Shown here: in pieces, positions 41,056 through 48,702 of the stretch
Numbering within the stretch: position 1 is the stretch's first letter
How the letters are laid out: the number at the start of each line of letters is the position of its first letter
Source: Acidilutibacter cellobiosedens
GTDB taxonomy: Bacteria > Bacillota > Clostridia > Tissierellales > Acidilutibacteraceae
Assembly (NCBI RefSeq): GCF_004103715.1
Contig: NZ_CP035282.1
Coordinates: forward strand, 858,673 to 922,672
Reading direction: 5' to 3'
DNA: 64,000 nt
Position numbers and translations under genes: made by a program
The notes under the pieces: generated by a model
The model's database searches: none
Told to the model about the DNA's origin: nothing
What the model saw: only the letters and a program-made list of their open reading frames with translations

Positions 41056-42003
41056 ATGTCAACTAACTGTGATGATTTTATAAAGGTAAAAATTCCCAAA
41101 AGTAATTATTGTCATTGGCAATACTATAAGAAATGCTGCTGTAAAGGTCCAACAGGAGCGACCGGCCCAACAGGCCCGACTGGGCCAACGGGACCTGGAG
41201 CTGGTAGTACAGGAGCAACAGGAGCAACGGGACCAGTGGGAGCAACAGGAGCAACGGGGCCAGTAGGAGCAACAGGATCAACAGGGGCAACAGGAGCAAC
41301 AGGATCAACAGGGGCAACAGGAGCGACGGGAGCAACAGGAGCAACGGGAGCGACGGGGGCAACTGGAACAACGGGAGCGACAGGAGCAACGGGTCCAATT
41401 GGGGCAACAGGAGCAACGGGTCCAATTGGAGCGACAGGTCCAACAGGAGCAACGGGACCGATAGGTCCAACGGGAAATGATAGTGGAGGCGCCATTATTC
41501 CTTTTGCTTCAGGATTTCCTATTTCATTGGAAAGCATAGCCGGAGGGCTTGCAGGAGTACCTACTTTTTTAGGATTCGGGTCATTTGGAAATGGTTTTGG
41601 TCCTTTGAGTCCTACAATTGATCTAAGTGGTGCCATAGGGCAGGAAGTAAATTATGCATTTTCTATACCTCGGGATGGATTCATTACATCTGTCGCTGCT
41701 TTTTATAGTTCAGCGCTGGGATTAGATATTCCTGGTTCGACGATTACCATTCATGCACAGGTTTATACTTCTATTGTTCCAAATAATGTTTTTAATGCTG
41801 TTGCAGGAACTGAGGTGATCTTATCTCCTTCTTTAGGGCCAAATGTTTCTGTTGGAGATATCAGCAGCGGCATAGTTGATGGACTGATGATCCCTGTAAC
41901 TGCAGAGACTCGATTAATTTTAGTATTCTTTATGACTGCAGAAGGAGAAATACTTGAAAATTTAGTGTTAGGGTATGCAAGCGGAGGGATAGGAATACTA
42001 TAA
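41056..42003 (+). CDS. BclA-like collagen-repeat spore surface protein
   Basis: 315 residues. A short N-terminus with a cysteine knot (KKCCCK at 26-30) leads into about 36 Gly-X-Y triplets (residues 31-140, mostly GAT, GPT, GPI), a triple-helical stalk, and a globular C-terminal domain of about 165 residues rich in Gly, Ile and Val of the type found in exosporium glycoproteins. One register slip occurs at Ala49 (GPGAGST). Threonine at the Y position suits O-glycosylation. It has GGAGG before the ATG and its own terminator. A role on the spore surface is inferred from the family. Confidence 0.85.
   Translation: MSTNCDDFIKVKIPKSNYCHWQYYKKCCCKGPTGATGPTGPTGPTGPGAGSTGATGATGPVGATGATGPVGATGSTGATGATGSTGATGATGATGATGATGATGTTGATGATGPIGATGATGPIGATGPTGATGPIGPTGNDSGGAIIPFASGFPISLESIAGGLAGVPTFLGFGSFGNGFGPLSPTIDLSGAIGQEVNYAFSIPRDGFITSVAAFYSSALGLDIPGSTITIHAQVYTSIVPNNVFNAVAGTEVILSPSLGPNVSVGDISSGIVDGLMIPVTAETRLILVFFMTAEGEILENLVLGYASGGIGIL
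41146..41475 (+). repeat. Collagen-type 9-base tandem repeat
   Basis: About 36 nine-base units of the form GGAGCAACA/GGGCCAACG encode GAT, GPT and GPI triplets. The unit repetition makes long open frames on the other strand and the region liable to length change. Confidence 0.9.
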
Positions 42004-42023
42004 ACAAAATTACTAAAACAAGT

Positions 42024-42066
42024 AAATAAAACTTGCCTTATTCAAGTAATGGCAAGTTTTATTTTA
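42024..42066 (+). terminator. Terminator after the collagen-like gene
   Basis: AAATAAAACTTGCC (42024-42037) pairs with GGCAAGTTTTATTT (42051-42064); symmetrical, so it may also serve the leftward dcd transcript. Confidence 0.85.
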
Positions 42067-42242
42067 TTAACTATAAAATAGTTTATAATAGAAGACGATT
42101 TCTGACATTACCAATTCATCTTTTGTTGTTTTTTAAGCTGTTTCACTACAATTTAAGTAACGAATGGTATGGACAACAATTTTAATCCATATAATGTGGT
42201 TCACGATCTTTCTTTTAAATAATTTTTTTGCTGTAAGTGGGG

Positions 42243-42782
42243 TTATCTGGATATTTCGGTATCTAAATATATTCTTGACCCTGTTACCCCACGCTGTCCC
42301 TGATATTTGCCTCTGTACGGATTAAGAGCATCCTTGTCTAATTGTGCGAAGACCAATTGTCCAATACGGCGTCCGTATTTCAACTCAATTGCACACTTAT
42401 TGGCATTAAAAAGCTCTAAGGTTATTTCTCCTTCAAAACCGGGGTCAACCCATCCGGCATTTTGAATAAACAATCCCAATCTTCCGATAGAGCTTCTCCC
42501 TTCAACAAATGCAGTCATATTATTAGGCAGACGAATATATTCCATGGTTGTTGCTAAAACAAACTGTCCGGGGAGAAGTAAATATTTTTCGGTCTGAATT
42601 ATCTTATACTGTATTTCTTTTTCTAACTGGAGGATGCCGTCACAGTTGTCTTCTACTATTCCAAATGTGTTTCCTAATCGTATATAAATGCTTGCAGGTT
42701 GAATTTGTCGTTCCTCAATCGGAGAAATGTAAAGTTCGCCTGATGCGAGTTGTTTTTTTAAGGTGAAATCGGATATTATCAT
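42243..42782 (-). CDS. dcd: dCTP deaminase
   Basis: 179 residues; deaminates dCTP to dUTP on the path to dTMP. Typical blocks are MIISDFTLKKQLASG, LLPGQFVLATTMEYI, EGRSSIGRLGLFIQNAGWVDPGFEG (catalytic Glu and substrate-binding Ser/Arg) and the C-terminal KYQGQRGVTGSRI. GGAGT precedes the ATG. It lies leftward downstream of tRNA-Arg but is separated from it by a terminator. Confidence 0.94.
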   Translation of the reverse strand: MIISDFTLKKQLASGELYISPIEERQIQPASIYIRLGNTFGIVEDNCDGILQLEKEIQYKIIQTEKYLLLPGQFVLATTMEYIRLPNNMTAFVEGRSSIGRLGLFIQNAGWVDPGFEGEITLELFNANKCAIELKYGRRIGQLVFAQLDKDALNPYRGKYQGQRGVTGSRIYLDTEISR

Positions 42783-42862
42783 TATTTCAATACTCCTTTC
42801 AGGTATAGGGCCTACTGATATTATGATTTTTTGATCACTATATCACATTTTCAATTATGAAT

Positions 42863-42900
42863 AAAGATATAGCTTCCTGTTGACAGGAAGCTATATCTTT
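42863..42900 (-). terminator. Perfect 18-bp hairpin terminating tRNA-Arg
   Basis: AAAGATATAGCTTCCTGT (42863-42880) and its exact complement (42883-42900) with a 2-base core; on the minus strand it follows tRNA-Arg by four bases and ends in TTT. Confidence 0.85.
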
Positions 42901-42904
42901 ATAG

Positions 42905-42977
42905 TGCGCCCTGAGGGATTCGAACCCCCGACCAACTGATTCGAAGTCAGTGACTCTATCCACTGAGCTAAGGGCGC
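42905..42977 (-). tRNA. tRNA-Arg (UCG anticodon)
   Basis: On the minus strand acceptor GCGCCCT pairs with AGGGCGC, the anticodon stem ACTGA/TCAGT holds loop CTTCGAA with anticodon TCG, and the T-loop GGTTCGAATCC is normal. CCA is not encoded. Confidence 0.93.
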
Positions 42978-42993
42978 AAATATTTCTAATTTC

Positions 42994-43022
42994 ATTATAA
43001 TATTTTTTGCATGACTCGTCAA
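42994..43022 (-). promoter_or_regulatory. Promoter of tRNA-Arg
   Basis: On the minus strand TTGACG (43017-43022), 17 bases, TATAAT (42994-42999), 17 bases before the tRNA. Confidence 0.75.
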
Positions 43023-43029
43023 TTTAGAA

Positions 43030-43293
43030 CTACAAATTAAATTCCATTATTTTTACTACTACTCCATTTATTTTATCGAGTTTTTCTTTTAATTCCTTTA
43101 TTTTTTCATCTTTTCCTAATATTAAGTCCAAAATTATGATACCTATAGGACTACAAGTTTCACTTTTTGATTCTACATCATGAACTCCTATTCTGGTCTT
43201 TATGTAGCAGCCATACTCAGTCAACAATCTCTGTACCTCTAATGCCTCTTCTTCTCTATCTCCCAGTTGAATTCCCATAATAGTTTTTTTCAT
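43030..43293 (-). CDS. TM1266-like iron-only hydrogenase system regulator family protein
   Basis: 87 residues with the small ferredoxin-like (ACT/NikR-C type) fold of TM1266: an N-terminal MGIQLGDREEEALEVQRLLTEY, central IKTRIGVHD, and C-terminal IIILDLILG ... KLDKINGVVVKIMEF. These proteins often lie in hydrogenase maturation clusters and are thought to be regulators; no hydrogenase gene is near here. The frame is open seven codons further, but AAAGGAGTGG favours the ATG at 43293. Confidence 0.6.
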   Translation of the reverse strand: MKKTIMGIQLGDREEEALEVQRLLTEYGCYIKTRIGVHDVESKSETCSPIGIIILDLILGKDEKIKELKEKLDKINGVVVKIMEFNL

Positions 43294-43649
43294 ATTTATA
43301 ACCACTCCTTTCATTTTGCTTAAAACAAAACATCTATGAAATATATTATCTTAAGCAATTATTTTTTTTATTTATTTTTGTAAAATTAACATAGTTAGCT
43401 ATAAATTACATAAAGAAATGAATAAAATATACAAAATTTTTTAGAGTTAAAATGTAAAAATTTATTAGTTTTATTATAACAATTTTATCACAAAATATGA
43501 ATTATTAAAATACTTTTGATAAATTGTAAAATTCGAAGATTTGTATACTAAATCTTCGGACTTTTCCTTTGTCAGCAACAGGAAAATGATATAATATAAA
43601 ACAGATAAATAGATCAAATTGCAGGCATATCGGGAAGGGGGCAATTGGT
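43294..43649. other. AT-rich intergenic region with an orphan hairpin
   Basis: No gene seen. CGAAGATTT (43534-43542) and AAATCTTCG (43550-43558) form a hairpin followed by GACTTTTCC, a terminator-like remnant. A TATAAT near 43593 lacks a well-spaced -35. Confidence 0.5.
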
Positions 43650-43932
43650 ATGAAGATATCAGAGTTCAACATAGCCCGTGATCTGAACAGAGTATTAAAA
43701 TTGTTAAAAGGCGAAGATGAAATTTCAGAGTGCTTCCGAAACGCAGCAGAATCCGATCATGCATCCATATATATTGCTGAAGAGATTCCGAGACATAGGT
43801 AGCAGATATGGTTATATAAAATTCAATAAAACTGACAGCAGGCCAAAGGCACCAAAAGGCTATTCAAATGAGAAAGAAATTATGGAAGCGTTCCGCCTTC
43901 ATGGTATGCTGGAAGAAGAAATGACTCTGTGA
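43650..43932 (+). pseudogene. Possible frameshifted small gene, unknown
   Basis: An ATG at 43650 follows GGGAAGGGGG and opens a 50-codon frame (starting KISEFNIARDLNRVLKLLKG) that stops at about 43800. A second frame, shifted by one base, runs 43717-43932 (71 codons) and has a plausible charged sequence (GYSNEKEIMEAFRLHGMLEE). Read together they look like one protein of about 90 residues broken by a frameshift, but they may also be two unrelated chance frames. I recognise no family. Confidence 0.3.
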
Positions 43933-43977
43933 CGGACTGTTGAGGAACCTACATCTAAACCGAGCAATTGACACATT

Positions 43978-44040
43978 CTAAAACATTGTACGAATGGTTT
44001 GAATCCCATTGGTTTAAGTCGTTTGTACAATGTTTTGGGT
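43978..44040 (+). repeat. Inverted repeat with a 33-base loop
   Basis: AAAACATTGTAC (43980-43991) and GTACAATGTTTT (44025-44036) are exact complements. T-rich sequence follows, so it may be a terminator for the degraded gene; a mobile-element end is the alternative. The rest of 43933-44229 shows no gene. Confidence 0.55.
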
Positions 44041-44229
44041 TTTATCTAAAGAAGTTGATTTTATTTAACCAACATCTTTGTCTTTATGATAAAATGCTAA
44101 AAACAGTTCGAATTATTGATATTTTACGGTGGTGCAACTGTTGGTTGACAAAAAAGAAAGGGCAATTGGTGGAATGGCAACCAGTACTTTTGTTAAAATG
44201 ACATTACTATAAAGGAGGGAGTGTCAGTT

Positions 44230-44847
44230 ATGAATATAGCAGACAGAATACAATATTTGCGAAAAACAAAAGGTCTTTCACAAGAAGAACTTGCTGAAAA
44301 AGTCGGAGTTTCTCGTCAGGCAGTATCAAAGTGGGAAAGTGAACAAAGCATTCCGGATATTGATAAAGTGATAATTATGAGTGAATTCTTTGATGTCACA
44401 ACGGATTATATTCTTAAGGGAATAGAGACTGAAAAACAGACTGATAAAAAGGCAGTAAATGCAAATGTATTTGTGATTGTTGGAACGGTTTTGAATTTTA
44501 TTGGACTGCTTGTGGCTAGCGCAGTTTGGTATGAGGAACAAGTGCCGATGGCTGTTGTTATTGGACTTGTTTTTATGGCACTTGGATGTATGGTATTTGG
44601 AATAGGCTTATATGGATCTGCCCAGAATACTAAGATGAACGCAAAGCGTAATTTTTGGATGATAAATATCTGGATTATAATATTTATTCCATTGTCATTT
44701 GTTTATAATATTTTATTTACAGGTTCAACAGCTCCATACCCACTACTATCAAATCCTTTGATTGCGTTTCCGATTTTTTGGTTAGTTTATTTTACAATTA
44801 GTTTAACAGTGGTGTTTACTCAGATAAAAATTAATAGGAGAAAATGA
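44230..44847 (+). CDS. XRE-family regulator with membrane domain
   Basis: 205 residues. The N-terminal helix-turn-helix (DRIQYLRKTKGLSQEELAEK, then VSRQAVSKWESEQSIPDIDKV, about residues 3-62) is the Cro/CI type found in many Firmicutes. After a short linker come four hydrophobic segments (about 78-98, 103-128, 140-165 and 175-198), so the regulator is tethered to the membrane and may sense envelope or ligand signals. GTG at 44221 abuts the AAGGAGGG site; ATG at 44230 is preferred. No target gene is obvious beside it. Confidence 0.82.
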   Translation: MNIADRIQYLRKTKGLSQEELAEKVGVSRQAVSKWESEQSIPDIDKVIIMSEFFDVTTDYILKGIETEKQTDKKAVNANVFVIVGTVLNFIGLLVASAVWYEEQVPMAVVIGLVFMALGCMVFGIGLYGSAQNTKMNAKRNFWMINIWIIIFIPLSFVYNILFTGSTAPYPLLSNPLIAFPIFWLVYFTISLTVVFTQIKINRRK

Positions 44848-45188
44848 GTATAACAAAAAGTCTTCTATCTGGTATTTAGATCGAGCAAATGAGACAGGAT
44901 AGAGTCAGAATATCAGCACATAAAGGGTGTTGAGAGTTCTGGCTTTTTTGTTGTACTCTAATATAGAGTATAAAATAGGGCAGGAAGGTTCATTATTTAA
45001 ATAATAAAACAACCCAGAGGAGAATATAAATAGATTATACTTATAAAAAAATTAAATAATGTTTTTTAAAATGTTTTTGGAAAGAACAATATGTAAATTA
45101 GTATGAAGGTATTTGTATCATATAAGAAATAGTAAAAATTTACATATTGTTTATATAAGCAGTTTTACTCAAAAAAGGGGGGAAAAAT
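44848..45188 (+). other. Intergenic region with terminator
   Basis: AGTCAGAATATCAGCAC (from 44903) pairs, with wobbles and one bulge, with GTGTTGAGAGTTCTGGCT, followed by TTTTTT at 44944-44949: a terminator for the XRE gene. The remainder is AT-rich with no gene or clear promoter. Confidence 0.55.
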
Positions 45189-45491
45189 GTGTATAATGAC
45201 TTTTTGACAGCAGAGACTTTAGCAACATTTGTTGGGTTAGTAGCAGCAGTAACAATTATTGTCCAGTTTACAAAGAGTATAGTAAAGAAAAAATTTGATG
45301 ATTCATACGTAAGATTATATAATTTTATAATTTCTCTTATACTTACCTTTGTATTTGCCAGATCCGGTTCTGGATTGGGAGGTATAGTATTAACAGTAAT
45401 AAATGCCATTCTTATTTCGGTAGCAAGTGCGGGAACCTATGAAATTGTATCAGACCCAAAAGCAGAAAAGGTAAAGATGAGCAAAGGATAA
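45189..45491 (+). CDS. Small two-helix membrane protein, holin-like
   Basis: 100 residues starting at GTG after GGGGGG. Two hydrophobic segments (about 11-28 and 45-82, the latter possibly two helices) are separated by a basic loop KSIVKKKFDD, and the C-terminus is charged (DPKAEKVKMSKG). Size and layout resemble phage-type holins or small toxin-like membrane proteins, but no lysin or phage gene is adjacent. Function is not assigned. Confidence 0.6.
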   Translation: MYNDFLTAETLATFVGLVAAVTIIVQFTKSIVKKKFDDSYVRLYNFIISLILTFVFARSGSGLGGIVLTVINAILISVASAGTYEIVSDPKAEKVKMSKG

Positions 45492-45529
45492 TAAAAGAAA
45501 GTGAACAAAGGAATATTGAATTATTAGGT

Positions 45530-45560
45530 AACAGCATAGCCAAAATGGCTATGCTGTTTT
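45530..45560. terminator. Bidirectional terminator between convergent genes
   Basis: AACAGCATAGCC (45530-45541) and GGCTATGCTGTT (45547-45558), perfect 12-bp stem, 5-base loop. Confidence 0.85.
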
Positions 45561-45574
45561 GTAGTTGTATCTGG

Positions 45575-46939
45575 CTAAGCCCTTATTTTATCCAGTATAT
45601 TGTATTTTTTTAATTTATAATATAAGGTTTGTCTGGGAATACCTAATGCTTTAGCTGTTTGAACTATATTATATTTTTTCATCTTGATTGTTTTGATAAG
45701 AATATTTTTTTCATATTCATCTACCAACTGAGAAAGGGGTTTGTTGTCTGAACTGATTAGGTTATTTTTATTTGTATTTGAATATAAAATATATTCAGGA
45801 ATATGTGATGCCTTTATATATTCTCCTTCGACTAAATTGAATGCACTTTCCAGACAATTTTTCAGTTCCCTTACATTTCCCGGCCAATCATATTCCATAA
45901 AGAGAAATTTTACATCTGATTCCAAATCCTTAACATTTTTATTGAATATATGATTAAAGTGTTTGATGAAGTGTTGACAAAGCAATTCTATGTCCTCTTT
46001 TCTTTCTCTTAAAGGAAATATTTCCATGCTTACTACGCTTATTCTGTAGAACAGGTCCTGACGAAACTTATTAGACTTTACTAATTTAGATAGTTTTTCA
46101 TTAGTGGACGATATAATTCTTACATCTATATTTATTTCTTTGTTATCTCCTACTCTTCTTATAGCCCTATTTTCAATTGTTCTTAATAATTTTGATTGCA
46201 TACTTTGGGGCATTGAATTTATTTCATCCAAATATATTGTACCTCCATTGGCGATTTCAAATAAACCTGCTCTGTTTTCAGAACCGGTAAAACTTCCTTT
46301 GACTGACCCGAATAGTATACTTTCTATAAGGGTAGACGGTATTGCGGCACAATTTTGAGTTACAAAAGGTTTCGATGCTCTGTTACTGCAGTTATGAATA
46401 GAGTGAGCTATTATTTCCTTTCCAGTTCCTGTTTCTCCGTAGATGAGAATAGTAGAATCGTTTTTCGAAATTTTTTTCATATTTTCAATAGCAGCTTTCA
46501 TTTGACTATTACCAGTAATAAAATTGTCAAAATTGTATTTTGCGCTGTAATTTAAATACATTTTTTTCTTTTTGGGAGAATCTTTTTCCGGGGAAATATT
46601 TGTGGATATTTCTATTGCCCCGATTATTCCCTTGCCGTTTATAAGAGGAAATGCTGAATTTATTGATGAAACTGTGACTTTGTCATCTATTTTAATAAAC
46701 TGAAACTGGTTTATCAGAGGTTCACCAGAATCTATGACTTTAAATATGGTACTATTTTCTTTAGTTAGCCAAGGATATAATTCAAATATTGATTTTCCGA
46801 TATTATCTTGATTTCCCGATTCATTATATATGTCGTTAAAATTATTGTAATACATTATTTTACCTGATTCATCGGTTACAATTATTAGGTCTGTATTTTT
46901 TAGTGAATTTTTCATATCATCTAAAAATTTTTCGTACAT
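45575..46939 (-). CDS. Sigma-54-dependent transcriptional activator with PAS domain
   Basis: 454 residues in three parts: an N-terminal PAS-like sensor (about 1-115, IIVTDESGKIMYYNNFND), an AAA+ domain (about 145-380; Walker A GETGTGKEII, Walker B GGTIYLDEINSM) and a C-terminal Fis helix-turn-helix (NIVQTAKALGIPRQTLYYKL). The sigma-54 contact loop reads GSFTGS in place of the usual GAFTGA. An ATG at 46972 is in frame, but GGGAGTG places the start at 46939. It diverges from an amino-acid permease that has a sigma-54 promoter, which it most likely activates in response to a small ligand. Confidence 0.93.
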   Translation of the reverse strand: MYEKFLDDMKNSLKNTDLIIVTDESGKIMYYNNFNDIYNESGNQDNIGKSIFELYPWLTKENSTIFKVIDSGEPLINQFQFIKIDDKVTVSSINSAFPLINGKGIIGAIEISTNISPEKDSPKKKKMYLNYSAKYNFDNFITGNSQMKAAIENMKKISKNDSTILIYGETGTGKEIIAHSIHNCSNRASKPFVTQNCAAIPSTLIESILFGSVKGSFTGSENRAGLFEIANGGTIYLDEINSMPQSMQSKLLRTIENRAIRRVGDNKEINIDVRIISSTNEKLSKLVKSNKFRQDLFYRISVVSMEIFPLRERKEDIELLCQHFIKHFNHIFNKNVKDLESDVKFLFMEYDWPGNVRELKNCLESAFNLVEGEYIKASHIPEYILYSNTNKNNLISSDNKPLSQLVDEYEKNILIKTIKMKKYNIVQTAKALGIPRQTLYYKLKKYNILDKIRA

Positions 46940-47274
46940 TTTTTCACTCCCAAGTGACCAATTATTATACATATTGTATTATTATATATAATAACATTAA
47001 AAATTAAATAGTCAACTAATTTTAAGCATTTTTCCCGTTAATTTTGTAATGGAATGCGGAAACTATTGTTATGGTCAAAAATTATGTCAGATAATTGTAC
47101 ATATTGTTGTTATTAATAAAGGATATATTGCTGAAATACCCAAAACCATATTTGGCATTATAATTGCTAATAAATAATGAAGAGATCTCAATTAAGTTAT
47201 GAAACCGTTATTATAATAGTTTAAAAACTGTAATTATTTTGATGAATTAAAATTAAGATATGGGAGGAAAACAT
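46940..47274. promoter_or_regulatory. Divergent control region with possible activator sites
   Basis: Two related segments, ATACATATTGTAT (about 46968-46980, an imperfect palindrome ATACAnnnTGTAT) and GTACATATTGTTG (about 47097-47109), lie upstream of the sigma-54 promoter and could be enhancer sites of the activator. This is a guess from similarity alone. Confidence 0.4.
47152..47169 (+). promoter_or_regulatory. Sigma-54 (-24/-12) promoter
   Basis: TTGGCATTATAATTGCTA has the GG and GC doublets separated by exactly ten bases, matching TTGGCAC-N5-TTGCT at nearly every position. It lies about 105 bases before the permease ATG, beside the gene for a sigma-54 activator. Confidence 0.78.
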
Positions 47275-48639
47275 ATGGGCGATAATGGTATAAATAAAAA
47301 AGAGAAAGTGGAATTAAAAAAAGAAATAGGGATTGCAGGAGCCGTTTCAATAATTGTGGGGAATATGATAGGTTCAGGCATATATATGACACCTCAGACA
47401 TTAGCATCGGCATCTAACCCTAAATCAACTATGATAGCTTGGGTTATAACTGCCGTCGGTTCAATACTGGTAGCACTGGTTTTTGCAAGGTTAGGGGAGA
47501 AATATCCTGTTAACGGAGGGCCTGTTGTTTATACAAGAGATGCATTTGGAGATTTTGCGGCATTTTTAACTGTGTGGACTTATTGGATTGGAGCATGGAT
47601 TTGTGATGCAGCCGTAATAACGGGATTTTTAAGTTATTTGTCATTTTTTATACCCATATTAAATCAAAGCAGATTATTGGCATTTTTGGCATCTACTTTA
47701 ACTTTATGGCTTTTTACCGGCATTAATATAAAAGGTTCAAAGGAAGTAGGAATTGTAGCAGTAATAACTACGGTCTGTAAGATCGTTCCTCTGCTTATAT
47801 TTATAATAATTGCAGCAATGCATTTTGAACCATCCAATCTATCTACGGTATCAAGTGAAGCTCTTCGCGGGACCAATACAGTTTCTGTTGCTGTGGGAAT
47901 TACATTATGGGCATTTTTAGGTCTTGATTCTGTTAGTGTTGCAGCAGGAGATATTAAAAATCCGAAGAAAAATGTTAAGAAAGCAACTATTTTAGGTATT
48001 ATAGGAACTTCAATAATATATATGGGAATTAATTTCTTTGCTATGGGTGCGGTTTCTCAAGGATATCTTGCAAAATCGACGGCTCCTCTTGCTGATGTTA
48101 TAAATAAGGCAACAGGTTCTTCCTGGGGAGGCGGTTTTGTGGCAGTAGGAGCAATAATAGCAACTCTCGGAGCTACGTCAGGATGGATTTTGATAACGGC
48201 AAGGGTAGCGTTGTCTGCCGGAGAAGATAATTTATTTCCTGAAGTATTTGGGAAGATAAGCCCTAAAACTCATACGCCGATCAACGCATTAGTAATTAGC
48301 GCAATAGCTGCTAATATATTGTTGTTGTTAAACTTTGTAGGAAGTCTTCAGATGGCATACAATTTTATGGTTCTGATAGGAACTTTGGCCTTTCTTCCTG
48401 CTTATGCTTTTAGTGCTGTAGGAGAAATAGTGCTTTTGGCAAATAAATCAGATAAATTTAATTTCGGGATATTCTTAAAAAACAGTTTTATGTCATTGAT
48501 TGCTTTCATATATGTACTTTATGCAATATACGGAATAGGAGCTAATGCAGTTATGTGGGGCTTTATTTTGATGCTTGCCGGAATTCCTTTCTTTGTATAT
48601 ATGAAAGTCCAAAAAATAAACGAAGCAGATAAAAATTAA
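47275..48639 (+). CDS. APC-family amino acid permease, basic amino acid/polyamine antiporter type
   Basis: 454 residues with about twelve membrane helices. Helix 1 carries IIVGNMIGSGIYMTPQ, the APC substrate-binding glycine motif, and TLWAFLGLDSVSVAAGDIKNPKKNV is the helix 6 region and following loop with the same pattern as AdiC-type arginine/agmatine exchangers. The frame opens at 47260, but GGGAGG inside it places the ATG at 47275. A ureohydrolase gene follows 63 bases later, and the pair is probably transcribed from the sigma-54 promoter. The substrate is likely a guanidino compound such as arginine or agmatine, by inference only. Confidence 0.88.
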   Translation: MGDNGINKKEKVELKKEIGIAGAVSIIVGNMIGSGIYMTPQTLASASNPKSTMIAWVITAVGSILVALVFARLGEKYPVNGGPVVYTRDAFGDFAAFLTVWTYWIGAWICDAAVITGFLSYLSFFIPILNQSRLLAFLASTLTLWLFTGINIKGSKEVGIVAVITTVCKIVPLLIFIIIAAMHFEPSNLSTVSSEALRGTNTVSVAVGITLWAFLGLDSVSVAAGDIKNPKKNVKKATILGIIGTSIIYMGINFFAMGAVSQGYLAKSTAPLADVINKATGSSWGGGFVAVGAIIATLGATSGWILITARVALSAGEDNLFPEVFGKISPKTHTPINALVISAIAANILLLLNFVGSLQMAYNFMVLIGTLAFLPAYAFSAVGEIVLLANKSDKFNFGIFLKNSFMSLIAFIYVLYAIYGIGANAVMWGFILMLAGIPFFVYMKVQKINEADKN

Positions 48640-48702
48640 GTTAATTATTATTCTATATTTATAGAATTTAAATTATAAAAATCATCTAAGGAGGAAAATA
48701 TT

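Noticed and set aside
41146-41475. Tandem repeat that could be taken for a CRISPR array
   Set aside because: The repeat unit is 9 bases, contiguous and coding; there are no spacers and no cas genes in the window.
41078-41636. Two long minus-strand reading frames (130 and 170 codons) rich in Leu/Pro or Ala/Pro/Val
   Set aside because: They are read from the reverse of the collagen repeat, where the nine-base unit keeps several frames open; no ribosome-binding site and the + strand product is clearly BclA-like.
43968-44201. 77-codon frame from 43968
   Set aside because: It spans the 12-bp inverted repeat and has no ribosome-binding site; composition is that of noncoding AT-rich DNA.
46940-47151. 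A second sigma-54 promoter on the minus strand for the activator gene
   Set aside because: No GG-N10-GC arrangement of comparable quality was seen reading leftward.
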